Source: Chrysomallon squamiferum (lineage: Eukaryota > Mollusca > Gastropoda > Neomphalida > Peltospiridae). From it: DNA of 55,000 nucleotides. The notes beneath the pieces were generated by a model that was not told where the DNA came from, made no database searches, and saw only the letters and a list, made by a program, of their open reading frames with translations. The position numbers and the translations under genes are program-made. Shown one piece after another: positions 22,811 to 37,599 of this stretch; positions within the stretch are counted from its first letter, which is position 1, and each line of letters begins with the position of its first letter. The DNA lies in assembly GCA_012295275.1 (NCBI GenBank), contig CM022666.1, positions 15,365,940-15,420,939 of the forward strand, written 5' to 3'.

Positions 22811-23316
22811 TAATGACTGTGATACACCTTCATATACATATAGACACAATCATATGTACACACGTTATTCTTCTTACTTTTAGACTTTCATGATTTTCCA
22901 TTAATAACAATGTAACACACTTATACTGACAATTATCACCTAGTACATTTAACTCTAAAACAGTCTGCGAGTGACGTTTTAGTGACGTCTGAATGACGTT
23001 GAATGACGCAGAATCGTCAGTAAATAAAAATACGACAAAACTGAATACGTCAGTGAACTGTTTGCTAGTTAATTATGAAACGTGTTTTTCCGTTTAATAC
23101 CCAGTACGCGAATTTTGAATGACAGCTTATCATTAAACTTCATCAAACAAAATATTTAAACGAAGAAGTAAAAAAAAAAAAAAATAAAAAAAAAAAAAAA
23201 AATAAAAAAAAAAATAAAATAATAAAAAAATAAAATAAAAAATAATAATAATAAAAAAATGAAAATAATAATAATAATAACAAATAAAATAAAATAAAAT
23301 AAATGAAAATAATAAA

Positions 23317-23359
<43 letters not shown>

Positions 23360-24200
23360 TAAAATTAAACAAATAAATGATTATGGTGATGTTAAAATGG
23401 TTTAGATAAATACAAAAAATAAAATAAAATAAACAACAACAACAAAAAACCCAACCAAACAACAAACAACAACAAACAACAACAAACAACAACAAACAAC
23501 AACAAAACAACAACAAACAAACAAATTAAATTACAAATGAATGAACAAATAAATAAATCTTCACTCACAACGTTTTTCTGGAAAACAGTAAAACAGATAA
23601 AAATAGCTTTGTGACTTCTTTAACAAAACAAATAAATGACGTCACGATATTGTTTACGTCATAGACATGAAACGTTTCGCAAACTCCAAAAATTACTTTT
23701 ACGAATTTGATATTTTAACAGCGATAAAAGTAAATTCGGAAAGTTAATTTGGTAACTCTTTTAATTTATTTAGTTATTCGTTTGTATGTTTGTTTATTTA
23801 TTTACTTATTTATTTGATTCTTCTACTTCTTGTTTTTAATGTTTTTTATGTATGCGTGTTTGTGTGTGTATCTTTATGTGCGTATGTATGTATGTATGCA
23901 CGTACGTATATTTGTGTGTATAAGAATAGCATCTAAGAATCTCTCTATTATACGTACGATCGTATATTGCATCTATTTGTCTATCCATATGTCTACGTCT
24001 TTATACGTTATATAACCAAACCATTTGACTGTCAAATCACGCTGTTCTGTTTTTAATTATATATGTGCTGGTGTCCTAGTTAGAATCTGTTATGCAAAAG
24101 TTAAAATCGATATAACCTATTTTTGTTGAAAAGTCAAAAGCAGATGCACGTTTATCATAGTATTTGTGAAAAACAAAATTAATTATGTCTGTCTTGTCTG

Positions 24201-24335
<135 letters not shown>

Positions 24336-25025
24336 ACTCGATACAGATACACTTTTGTTCAAAGGAGCATACACTGAGTTTGTTTTCGTTTTGACGAAAG
24401 AGTGCGAATTTTTGTTATTTTTAAAACAAATAATAATAATAATAATCATGCCATTTCATGCACAGACACGGCTTGACGTGCATTCCTTCGCGTTGGAAAA
24501 TACACAAAATTTCGTTTCTGATTCCCACGGTTTCCCCAGTCGCACAGTTAGTCTCATCTGAACGTGCAAAGATTTCCCTTCAAAACGATGTTTTTTTTGT
24601 ATATCGAGCCAATTTTGTTTCGTAACCTTAGATTCTGATTTGAAAATTCTCTATCTTTTCGCCGACAAAATCCCCGATCAAGTATAATTTCTGCTCTTTG
24701 AACGCCGGTCACTCGCTGGTCAGAAAAAAACTTCGACATCGATCTACTAAGACGGAGGATGGAGGAAACAGCGATCGACGAATTTTTACTAAGAGAGTAA
24801 CTGAAAATAACACAAACAAGCGATACATGAATAATAATAACAATAATAATGATAATAATAATAATATTAATTGAATTATTATTATTATTGTTGTTGTTAT
24901 TATTATTATTATCTCCAGCTGTTAAACGATACTCATATTTCTTCATGAGGAAGTTGTTGTTAGCGATTTCAAGGGAGATAATTTGTAATTGCTGTGTTTG
25001 CGGGTTTTAGTCAATTTCAGTTTGG

Positions 25026-25540
25026 TCTGATTTTAGCCTACGTTTCAGTTTATTCTGGTGAATAGTTGCACATGTTTTCATAAAACCTTTCATTTGATAA
25101 TAATAATAATAATAATAATAATAATCATAATAATCATAATAATAAATAATAATAATAATAATGATAATAATAATAATAATAATGATTATAATAATAATGA
25201 TAATGATAATAATAATGATAATAAAAATAATAATAACAACAACAACAATAATAATAATAATAACAATAATAATAATAATAATAACAACAACAACAATAAC
25301 AATAACAATAACAATAACAATAATAATAATAATAATAATAATAATAAACAAATAAACAAATAAAAAATAGAATCAAGTTGAAGGAAATGAACAGAAGAAG
25401 GTTCTCGGTGTTGCTCTGATAACGTGACACGTGTGGAAAGTTGTTAACATCAAAAAGTCGCATGCGGAAACTGAATAATCCTCGAGACGTTGATAATTTC
25501 CTTGAGAAATACAAACTGCAGTTTGAATTATAAAAATGGG
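25026..25540 (-). mobile_element. Unnamed interspersed element, copy 2, with AAT core
   Basis: This is the reverse-complement relative of 14000-14410. The arm at about 25375-25540 matches the left arm, including CTCGAGGATTATTCAGTTTC and TTTGATGTTAACA on the minus strand. The arm at about 25026-25095 matches the right arm, including AATAAACTGAAACGTAGGCT. The core here is a 250-bp AAT/AAC/GAT mosaic, larger than in copy 1. Short peptide similarity between the copies (LEDYSVSA) is expected from DNA identity and is not taken as coding. Confidence 0.75.
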
Positions 25541-25835
25541 ATTACAGTTAGGCATTTCATCATATCTTTAAGTATCGAGAGAAAAAACACAAAAAGTAAT
25601 TTTGGGGCTTGAGAGCCAATTTTGGTGAGCAACTAGCAAGAGATGAATCTGTGGAAAAAATAAACTGTGTCTATATGTTAAATCCTTGAAAGATGTGTCT
25701 CTGTTTTGTGCGTGTTTCGTTCGCTATACTCTCTCTCTCTGTCTGTCTGTCTGTCTCTGTCTCTCTCTCTCTCTGTCTCTCTCTCTCAGTCTTTCTGCCT
25801 CTTTATCGAGAGACAGGTAGACAGAAATACAGAAG

Positions 25836-25935
<100 letters not shown>

Positions 25936-26599
25936 CTTTCTAGGCATCTGACGACTGTTGGTATAAAGAAAACATCTTTAACGTCTCAGTGTTGCTTACG
26001 TTATTAAACAGACAGTTAAATGTGAGCCTGTGATTATCACGTTATTTGCCTCATTTCACTGAACATCGAGTTTAGTGCAGTGTATATGTTTTATTGATCT
26101 TCCTTATTAATTGACCAATTATCTCACAACTTTGGGCCATTCTTCGGAATTACACTTTTACCACAGTGAAACTTACGTATTTACGTATCTCATCAGAGTG
26201 CCTGCGTGAATGCGGGCGTGGGCGTTTGTTTTCGTGTCGTGCGCACGCAGAAATGGAGGAATTAGTACAGCCAATTATCATATTTGTCGTGGACGTTCTG
26301 TTTTCGTACAAAAGCTGTTAATTACATTGATAAATGTAAGCTTATTCACGATCAGCAGATATTTCGATGTTAAAAGAGTAAGCCTGTGTATAGAATTACG
26401 ATTTCTTTTCCCAGACTTCTTAAGTTGAGAAATGGACAAAGAAAGTATATTAAGTGTTGGATAAGAAATGTATCTTCAGCTGATTGACTGATTTGTTGTT
26501 GTTTTTCTTTATGTTGTGATTATGGATATTTTTTTAAATTTTAAACTCTACAAATGGTGGATGCTTGTATAAAACATTGCCTTCGTAATCAGCATATCG

Positions 26600-26645
<46 letters not shown>

Positions 26646-26737
26646 GATGTATCAGGAGCAAATGGTTCAAGGCTTAAAAATAAATAAATAAATGATGTAC
26701 ATTTATGAATAGAATGTGGCTTACTAGAAGATAAAGT

Positions 26738-26739
<2 letters not shown>

Positions 26740-26812
<73 letters not shown>
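26740..26812. repeat. (CT)n array followed by GTC/ATC units
   Basis: Pure CT for about 70 bp, running into CGTCGTCGT and CATCATCAT. Confidence 0.97.
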
Positions 26813-26814
<2 letters not shown>

Positions 26815-29323
26815 GTCGTCGTCGTCGTCATCATCATCATAACTACTACAACATTATTTCAATTTATTTTACCTTTTTACAAATGAGTTCACTGAAGCAA
26901 AATAAAAGGGTTGAGGAGGGGGAAAAAAACTTATACACACACATTTCTTTTCTGTTAACACTTGAAAAGACGCCTTCTGCCCGCCAGTCAAAGCGCGCCA
27001 TGTTTGTTTCTAATTAAACTGTACAGAAATCGCTGAGATAATATTAATCTTTCGTGTTTCATCGTCACGTTCCGTCGTCGGTCTTTTACAGTTTTACATT
27101 CATTTCGTCAGTGCTGCCTGCATCGCTTGTTGACACATCCGCGGAAGCGAGGCTCGTTGAGAAACTTATCAACCTTCCCGAACAAAAGAGCGCCGTGTCG
27201 GAAGAGTCCGGAAAGAAATTGATTTCGGGTCAATCGATCTCTCCGCGGAATGTCACGAGTTCTGAAATCTCCTGTCGTCTGCTTTTTCGTTTACAGTTAA
27301 AATAATAATAATAATAATAATAATTATTATTATTATAATAAACCATAATATTATAAATAATAATAATAATAATAAATAAATAAATAAATTATAATAAATC
27401 ATAATAGTAATAAATAAATAATAATAATAAATCATAAAAATTAAATTAAATAATAAAGAAAAAAATTAATATCACTTGTATTTATTTATTTTTGCTTTTA
27501 TTTTATTTTATTTTATTTTATTTATTCAGTATGTTTATTATAAACATCGGGCTCATTTCATAGAATAGAACAACTTTGTATTTCAACGTGCTTTTAAAAG
27601 TAAGAGAAGAAAATGAATGTTGAAGCACGCACCCTATGGGCTCTACAGTTTAAAAACAAAACAGAAGTGGGAATTAAAAGTTCATTTTAGAATGATTTTT
27701 CTCGCGAAAGCTGAACTTTAAATATCCCCTACTTACACATTTAGGGTTAGCACGTGAGTCCCAAATGCTGATACGTAATGAATCTGACGAAATTTCTACA
27801 TCACGATAATAAATCGATGACGAAAACTCCTCCAGTGATGTTGATTGATGGCTGCATGAACAACACCTGTCTCCGATTGGCAAATTAAGGAAGAAAATCC
27901 CAAAGGACCCGAAGTCTGAGCAAACCTCCAAAACCTCCGTGACGAACCCCTATCAGTGTGAAAATACGTCGTGTAAGCGGACAGTGGTATGTTTATACCT
28001 AGAGCTATTCAAGTACCAGCTGTAGTTGCAATAGCAGTAGTAGTAAGTTGTAGTAGTTGTAGTAAGAGTAGTAGCGGCATAGTTAAAAACAGGGGCAGTA
28101 GTTGTCGTAGTAGCAGTCGTATTAGTCGTAATTGTTGTAATAGCAGCGGCCATCTCGTTGCTTTTTACACTTACACTGTTATCTTTACGAGCTTACTTCC
28201 CAGAAAAAGTCTCTCTCAACCTGACAAAAATACAAGCTGTTATCTTCATTTCTGCACGCAATACAAATGCTGTTGCTTGCCGAAAGCGGTAGAAAAGCTT
28301 GATAGAAAACATCCGGTAAAGTCTCTTTTACCATTTTCGAATCACAGACTGCTTTCAAAAAATTATCACCAAAAATATGTCGCCTCTTTAAAAAAAAAAA
28401 ACCAATGTAATCGAAGCTTAGAGGCAACAAACAAGTTAACGCAGTCTCTGAGAAAGACGTCGTTAGAGCATGTTTTCTGTGAACTGTGCAATACGTCGTC
28501 GTGGCTGCCGAAGTCGTGGTTTCTCTCCGAGACAGAAAGCGAGTGATCAAGAACCTCCTGATCTTCTTTGAAGGATCTTGTTAGTGAGGAAAATTATCAT
28601 TTTTTTTTTTTTTTTTTTTAAGACGTCGATTATTTTGCCGCGTCGCATTAGAGTTTAAGTGATTAAATCTCGGTTCAAGATGACGTCAGAGCCGGTCGCG
28701 AATAAATTGTCTGTCTGTCTGTTCATCCCATCATCGTGGTTAACAAATCATCAAAGTGTTTTAAAACACTTCACGCCATGATGTTAATTCCTGGACTGTT
28801 TAACAGGACTTCTGCACAAATCCTGTGGAAGGTTTTGAACACTGTTTGTATTTCTGACATAAGAAAAAGCGAAGAGCATCTGATGTAAATATACCCTTTT
28901 CATTTGTGATTATTTACTCAGTTGTATATTTACCTTTATGATTTGAATTTTTCTTTGGTGGTGGAAGTGCCATTGAAATAAATATTGGCACCGATGATAA
29001 AATAAGTGTGATGAATGATAGTGTTAGTTTGAAAATGAAGCTTGTTATGTTTGAAAACGTGGTTCAAAACAAACACACGTAACACAATAAATAATAACAT
29101 AGCAGATCATTCAATATTCAGTTTGCTCTTTCAGTTTGTTCTTTCGTTTGTTTCGTAAACTTCACTCCCACATTCAAACAGCATCTCAAAATCATTTCTG
29201 AGTAGTTAGTGGTGGCAATAGTAGAAGTAGTAATAATAATAATAATAATAATAATCATAGCAACAACAATAATAATAATAACAATAATTTTTTTTAATAA
29301 TGACAATAACAGTAATACTACTG

Positions 29324-29368
<45 letters not shown>

Positions 29369-29470
29369 ATAATAATAATAATAATAAGTCGTCTAAGAAG
29401 AATACAAACAACACTGATACATGAGCAAAACATATTTTTGTAGTTCTTTAGTGTGGATCTCCGAAACCAT

Positions 29471-29680
<210 letters not shown>

Positions 29681-29996
29681 AATTTAACTTACTGCTGACA
29701 TCAGTATGACAATCTCTCGACTCCAGACGAAGCCGTTGATGTTGCTTCTGTTTGGGATACTCGAGAGTTGAGATTCTTTCTCAGACGCGTTCAGCTGTTT
29801 TCTCTGTGGAGTCGAGTGTACAGAGCTGCTCTGTTAACAATGGAACTGTGTTAATACGGGTACAAGTAGGAAGTTCGACGGACATTTTCAAACTCACGTG
29901 TTTCACTTACAGTTGGCTTCTTTGACATTTTCCATATTTTAATTTGGTAATTTCTTTTTCTTTTCCACGTTTCTTATATCTTTTTTTTTTTACTCC

Positions 29997-30023
29997 TTTT
30001 TTTTTTTTTTTTTTTTTTTTTTT

Positions 30024-30055
<32 letters not shown>
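29997..30055. repeat. Poly(T)-poly(A) inverted homopolymer
   Basis: Twenty-seven T, one C and thirty-one A form a near-perfect homopolymer palindrome. Confidence 0.95.
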
Positions 30056-30058
<3 letters not shown>

Positions 30059-30496
30059 ATTTATTTATTTATTTACTTACTTATTTGTTTATTTATTTAT
30101 TTAGTTATATATTTTTTATTTATTTATATATATATATATTTTTATTATTATTATTTTTATTATGTTGTTTTCGGTAATTTTTATACCTCCATCCTTTGGT
30201 TGTTTCCTTCCTTCACTTCTTTCTTTCTGTCTTTCTTTGTTCTCTGTTTCTTTATTTATTCCTTTTTGTTTTCTTTTTCTTTTTTTTGTATATCTTTTTA
30301 TTTTGCATATTACTGTGTATCTGTCAGTTCATCTATCTGCACCTAATCCATCTATCCGTCTGTATGATTTATTTTGTTTGTCTGATTATATATCTATATG
30401 TGTGTGTCTGTGTATGTGTATGTGTATGTATATGTATGTGTGTGTAATGTATGTATGTATGTATATATATAAAAAATTGTTGATGTATTTATCTGT

Positions 30497-30528
<32 letters not shown>

Positions 30529-31154
30529 TCCATTCTCTACCAGAACGTTCTTTATCAGTTCTGCTTTGATTTAAGTTTTTTTCCCACCCGCTGGTCTCTC
30601 ACGTTTTGAAACAGAAATAAACTGGTTATTAATAGCTCTGACTACGGATCACTGCAATGAAATGACGGCAACTTTCAATAAAGAGCTTTTCTACGACTGT
30701 CAGATCTGTCGTAACAGTGGAAAGAAGCGAGTCTGAAAAATACAGAAATCTAGAACGTTTTTTTTTTTTTGTACTGACATTCAATCAGTAAGGTAGACAG
30801 AAAAAACCTAGACAGACATACAGACATGCGGACAGATACATTAACAGACAGTCGGACATGTAAACAGACACAGTGAGAGAAAGAAATTAATATTTCTATT
30901 TGTATTTTCGACATCTAAATATATATATTTTTTTAAGCACTAGAACATTAAACTTGTATGAAAGACCACTGAATCATGTGGGTTATAATATGATTTGTGA
31001 TATGATAGACAAGTAAGATGTAATACGATATGAAGTAATGTGATATGGTTTATCTCAGGTACTACATTATTTAAACAGAGAGTATCACCGCATCTGACCA
31101 TTTGTCCATCTGTCCGACTTTTCAGGTTTTATTATTGTTGCGCTGCTGCTGCTA

Positions 31155-31277
31155 GCACTACTACTACCACCACGACTACTACTACTACAACTACAACTAC
31201 TACCACTACAATTACAACTACTACTACTACCACTAGTACTACTACTACAACTACAACTACTACAACTACTACAACTA

Positions 31278-31314
<37 letters not shown>

Positions 31315-31492
31315 GACTACTACTACTACAACTACAACTACTACCACTACAATTACAACAACTACTACTACCACTAGTACTACTACTACAACTACAACTA
31401 CTACCACTACTACCACTACTGCTACTACTACCACCACGACTACTAATACTACAACTACAACTACTACAACTACTACCACTACTACTACTACG
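31155..31492. repeat. ACT/ACA/ACC higher-order array
   Basis: The marker ACCACCACGACTACTA recurs with its CG at 31174, 31315 and 31438, giving periods of 141 and 123 bp. Between markers the order of ACT, ACA and ACC blocks is largely conserved. The poly-Thr frame is a translation of this array. Confidence 0.88.
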
Positions 31493-31968
31493 TGAATTTT
31501 CATTCACTACGCCCATCTCTCACTCTCTGTTGCTTTTTGCAGTTGTGTAACAATGATTACCTATAAGTCTGTAATGTCAGTCCACATGACACAGAATTTG
31601 AAGCTATCTTAGCGTTCTATTTTGATAAAGACAGCAGCCTGTCACGTGATCCATGGCTGAAAACGGAGGAGAAGAGGGAATTAGAGATCTATTTTAATGC
31701 GAAAACGTTTATTTTCATATTCCTAGCAGTACGCGAGTCCCAAAACACAGAGATGTGTATATTTACGAAACGTTAATAAAATAAAATAATACACAGAAAA
31801 AAGAAAAAGATAAAAAGGAAAAAGGAAAAAAATAAAGATAGAAGAGAAAGAGAATAACAGTTTAAAAACATTTGAAATAACGAATAAAAAGTAAACCAAA
31901 AAGAAAAAAACAATATATAATATTTATGTATCTCTCTCTCTCTGTCTTTATCTCTGTCTCTCTTTCTC

Positions 31969-31972
<4 letters not shown>

Positions 31973-32052
<80 letters not shown>
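31973..32052. repeat. (CA)n array, about 80 bp
   Basis: A pure CA run, the longest CA microsatellite in the window. Confidence 0.97.
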
Positions 32053-32058
<6 letters not shown>

Positions 32059-33144
32059 CATAAAAAGTTGTTAAAATGTGGAAAAGAGTGAGCTAGACAG
32101 TCGATAACTGGAGAGACAAATGGACACGTCGTGTCTGTAAAATTCCGTGTCCGTGTGTGTTTGTGTAAGTGTGTGCGTATTTTTATGTATAAATGAAAAG
32201 GTTCGAGAGATAAACAAACATACAGACGGACAGAGGTAGAATATAGCGAGGTAAGGAATGAAACAAGGATTTTGATATCATTAGATGTTGTTTTTCTTTT
32301 TTTTAAATCTTATATCGGTTTATAAATTTATTTTTAACAATTAGCTCAGTTTCGTGATGTTTGGATTTTCACTTTTTTTTCCCTCTTGCTAAATGATTAT
32401 CAGTTTTCCATATGAAAACTTTCTTCTTCCTGTTCTCTAACGCACATCAATATGTCGACAACTGCAGCACGCATAAAGAGATCTCACTTAATGAGAAACG
32501 CATTTAAATTAACATCATGGGCATCCGGGATCAATATTTTGTTCTGGGATATGAAAAATCGCTGGTAGGATCAATATACATATTAATAAGAAGAAATATA
32601 TAAAAAAAAAAAAAAAAAACCCTGAAAAGCTGGATAATAAAAGTTCGTGATAAAAAAAAAAAAAGTAAAATTTTAAAAAGTAGAAAATAGAAAAAAAGAA
32701 GAAGAAAGAAATTGAGTAAAAAAAAAGAAAAATATGAAGATTTTTTTTTTTTTTTTTTAAGTGAAAGGAAAAAAAAAAAAAAAAACGAATGAAAAGAAAT
32801 GTGGAAAAAAAATAAAAAAAATGAAAGTTATAAAATAAATAAATACAATTTGAAGAACATATGGAAAAAGTAAATACAAAAAAATAATAATAATAATAAA
32901 AATAATAAAAATATAATAAATAAATAAATAAGTAAATAAATGAGTAAATTAAAAAATAATAATAAAGAAACTAAAAAAAAAAAAAAGAAACGGTAAAGAA
33001 AAGATAAAGGTAACCGTTTTGAAATAAAAAAAAAAAAAAAAAAAAAAAAACGAAAGAAAGAAGAAAAGATAAAGAACGAAAGAAAAATAAAAAAGAGGAA
33101 TAAAGAAGAAAAAGTAAGAAAGTCCAAAAAAAATAAATAAATAA

Positions 33145-33146
<2 letters not shown>

Positions 33147-33207
<61 letters not shown>
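33147..33207. repeat. Poly(A) tract, about 60 bp
   Basis: It lies within a 700-bp A-rich region (32600-33300) with many interrupted A tracts. Confidence 0.95.
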
Positions 33208-33208
<1 letters not shown>

Positions 33209-33339
33209 ATTAATAAATAAAATTAAAAATTAAAAAAATTAAAAAAAGAAAAAAAAAAATTAAATAATAATAAAACAAAGAAAACTTTGCTTATTTTCTA
33301 AATTTTAAAAAACAAAAAGTTAGAAGACGGAAGAACGAA

Positions 33340-33752
33340 CGAGGGAAGAGGCGGCATCAATGAGTTTTGAACGAGTGTAACAAATGTGAGGCTCTGTGAC
33401 GTACGATGGCACGCAGAGATTGGCGGTTGTTTCGTTAGTAACTCTCAGCAGTTACTAACCAGCGCGGAGAATTAAGCGAATCGGCGCGCGCCTTCGGTGG
33501 AAGGTACCAAAGAAGAAAAATCGGGCGGTCCGGTGTTTCGGCGCTGCCGCAGTTACAGTCATTGCTGATTCAACCATTGCGGTCTAGAGCCATCGGGTGC
33601 TTTTTTTGATAAAGCGTAGACTTCTAGAACTGTTTGCTAGTGAAAAATTGTGTCGTGTCGGATTGTTGAAAAAAAAAAAAAAAAAAAAAAAGAAAAGAAA
33701 GCTGTCTGAAGACTGTGTTTTAAAACTTTAGTTAATCTTAACTAATTTAAAG
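33340..33752 (+). promoter_or_regulatory. CpG-rich candidate promoter and non-coding first exon
   Basis: The base composition changes sharply after the A-rich block. CpG is frequent for about 300 bp (GAATCGGCGCGCGCCTTCGG, GGGCGGTCCGGTGTTTCGGC), then a moderate AT-rich stretch ends at the donor TTTAAAG|GTAGGT (33752/33753). This layout fits a first exon with a 5'UTR. The next plus-strand exon that I can support begins at 53950 and has its own intronic acceptor, so a 20-kb first intron is possible but unproven. Short ATG frames such as MARRDWRLFR at about 33404 would be upstream frames if transcribed. Confidence 0.4.
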
Positions 33753-33807
33753 GTAGGTATCCTTTTAATGTTGTTGGTCTTTATGCGTATGTTTTTGTTT
33801 TGTTTTG

Positions 33808-33810
<3 letters not shown>

Positions 33811-33878
<68 letters not shown>
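33811..33878. repeat. (CT)n array, about 68 bp
   Basis: Pure CT, about 60 bp downstream of the candidate donor at 33752 and complementary to the (GA)n at 34521. Confidence 0.97.
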
Positions 33879-33881
<3 letters not shown>

Positions 33882-34091
33882 GTGTTTTTTATGCATGTTG
33901 CTATGTATTAGTTTCTGAAATATCTGCAGATTTATATTAATTGTTATTTCACTGTTTTTGTTTTTACACATTTTATTTCTTATTTTAAACTTGTTTCAGA
34001 TACAGAATGAAGTAACTTTTTAAAAATTTTACTCGTACTTTTCGACATAATTCCTTTACTCTTAAATCATTCAAACGGATTAAGTAATAAA

Positions 34092-34143
<52 letters not shown>

Positions 34144-34517
34144 GTCTTATGTTGTTTTTTCTCTAATTTTTGTTTTCGCTATTCGATTTAAAAAGCGATT
34201 TTTTTCTACATATTAGGTTTATAAGGAATTATTTGCGTTTTGCGAAATGTATGTATATATATATATATATAGTTTTTTGTAAACTAAAGAAGCGTTATAA
34301 TTTTATTTGTATCATTTAGTTACAGTTTATTTTATCTGTCTGTCTACAGGTGTGTGTTTCAGTATGTTTGAGCGTGTGTACACCGCACAGCAGTTTCTTT
34401 AATTTTGTCTTCTACTTTCACGAGTTTGAACCGTCTTATTGACTTTAGGATACACACCCTATCTATTTGAAAAGATATATGTGTCTGTGTGTCTTTGTGT
34501 GTGTATGTGTGTGTATG

Positions 34518-34634
<117 letters not shown>

Positions 34635-35918
34635 GTGTTCAGCTTTATCCTGCGAAGGTGAGAATGCCTCGATGCATTGAGTCGTTTGACCTGAGCAGGA
34701 AAAAACTTATATCTTCAGACAGTGACAAGTTATTTCTTTCATCCTGCAGTCAACTAACAGTTCTCGACATTTAGCAGCTTCACGCGTATTGATTTCCTTT
34801 CGTCATACATCAAAACAAAATAATTCTTAAATAATAGACATAATTACTTGTTATTTTTTTTGAAACGAAGCTCTTTGCAGAATATTCTTTTAAGATCGTA
34901 ACCAGCAAATAAACATTAGAGAAATAACTGAACAATATATATATGTGTGTATGTGTGTGCGTGTGTGTACGTGTGTGTGTGCGTGTGCGCGCATGTGTGT
35001 GTGTAAATAACAAGTAAATTCAGGTAAATACCGATCCGTCTGAAATATGTACAGTTTTGATCAGTGTTCAAAATTCATGAGTTTTAACCACGTACACTGA
35101 TTACAGGATAAATAAATAAATCAAGAAATCAAGAAATAAATCAATTAGTTTATAAAATAAGTAAATTTCTATTTGTCAGTGTGACTTCCTCTCTCTCAGT
35201 CTCTCTGTCTCTCTCTCTGTCTTTCTCTTTTTCTTTCTCTTCTTTATCTCTCTGTCTCTCTGTCTCTGACATTGTTTAGTAATGTTTATTACTCAGATTT
35301 TGAATTTATTAATTTTGTTCCCCCTTGTAAATCTTTTGTTTTTCTCTTTCTCAAATTAGTTTTTTTTTTTCAAAAGCTTTTTTTTTCTTTTCTTTTGGTT
35401 GTTTCTACATGTAGCTGATTAATACAACGCACTGTTTAACTTTCAACAACAACTTCAATATCATTTGAACCAACGCGAGTTTGAAAATCACTTAACTTGA
35501 TTTCTATAGAAATATAGTTCTTCAACCGCAAATAAGATTCTCTTTCATTAGCTTATTTCTATTTCTTTATCTTTCTGTTTTTTTTTTAAATTTAAGTCCT
35601 TGTCGACGCCAGTAACAAAATGATAAAACATTTCTACAAGCTCATTAAGAGTACGAATGGATTCATTAAAAATATAAGCTGCTTATTTTTTGGAGATAAT
35701 CATTTTTAAATTTGTTTATTTTATTATTATTATTATTATTATTTTTTTAAAGATATGTGAATTAAACGGACAAAACTTCGAATGCCAGAGCAGTAATTAA
35801 ACTGAATGAGTTGAAATATTGTCACGTGATTATAAATACACAGAAATATAAACATGTCTGTACACGAACACACACACACACACACACACGCAAAGAAAGA
35901 GAGATAAAGACAGAGAGG

Positions 35919-36266
<348 letters not shown>

Positions 36267-36921
36267 AGAAACGTAAACATAATTCTGACCTTATCAGTGT
36301 AACAGATTTCGTTCGTTTATTTTCCATTGTATTTACACCCTCGTTATTGATACGTCATATTACGTAATAATCGACAATGATCATACGTCACAAATGTCCT
36401 ATTAATGAGACGTCGTTTAAATTACGTACAAATCATTGCGGTCCAGAGCTTAGGAAAAAAATATGAATGAAAAATTGTGACTCGCTAAAGGTATGTATAG
36501 CAGTTAAGTTTCATCTAATATAATAGATATTTGTATATGTATAATTTATAATCTATGTACATACTTACATACACACACATACACATTAACACATATATAT
36601 ATGTGTATGTGTGTGCGTATGCATGTACGTGTTTTTGGGAAAAGTAAAGTTGAATTAATGTAATATACTTAGAAGTGAAATCTTATTGATGTTAAACAGA
36701 TTAAAAGTAAAAACCAATGGTAAAGCTGTTATTAAAATTATTTTTATCAGTTTAAATGGCTCCCAAGGTCATTGTTATTATTTGTCATAATCCTCTCAAA
36801 ATAGGATACACAACTATTAAACTGAGAGACAGAGAGACAGAGAGAGACAGAGAATGGCGGACTGATGAACAGAAAGTAAGACAGATACACGCATACACAC
36901 AAGCTAATGCGCATACGCCCA

Positions 36922-37028
<107 letters not shown>

Positions 37029-37599
37029 GCCAAAATATGGAAACGAATACAAACACAAACACACACGCGCACTGGAAAGAAACTGGAAAAGAAAAGTTGT
37101 ATTGGGGGAAAAAAAGAAGAGAAAACGCGTTTTATACTAAAAATAGGAAAACTGGAAAACACACACAGACACGCACACACACACGCACATACACACACAC
37201 ACACACATACAAAACAAACAACTGTTTGAAATTAAGATATATATTTATTTATTTATCCATCCTTCCGACTGTCAGCCTATATCAGTGTTTGGGTCATCTA
37301 CTGGGTATAATATCAGTTACAGCGAGGCCTACCGAGTAACACATTTACAAATTTACAGCTGAAGACTGTGGCCCGGGGGTCAGTACAGAGTATTAAAACT
37401 GGGCCTAAATCCACTGTCAATAAATTAGTTTTCTGTTTGGTTATTAATATTAGAGACGAGGCTTGATGGTTCAGTGTTAGATGGATTAACGTTGTTATGC
37501 TGCTGCAGTCATTTCAGTTGTTCATTACATGAACATGTGAGTCGTTCACGAATATGATAACATCTCCACTTTTAGCACCTCTACACTAGGTTACTGACC

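Noticed and set aside
22110-22849. Very long open frames of Tyr, Leu, Ile or Asn on both strands
   Set aside because: They are direct translations of AAT/AGT/AAC arrays in all frames and have no start context or domain content.
27989-28550. Overlapping frames on both strands of 120-185 residues
   Set aside because: One begins in GTA-repeat DNA, both use weak starts, and no recognisable domain or splice support was found.
31040-31495. 151-residue Thr-rich frame resembling a mucin-type protein
   Set aside because: It is an ACT/ACA/ACC microsatellite with a higher-order period. The frame is preserved only because every unit is a triplet; there is no signal peptide or flanking domain.
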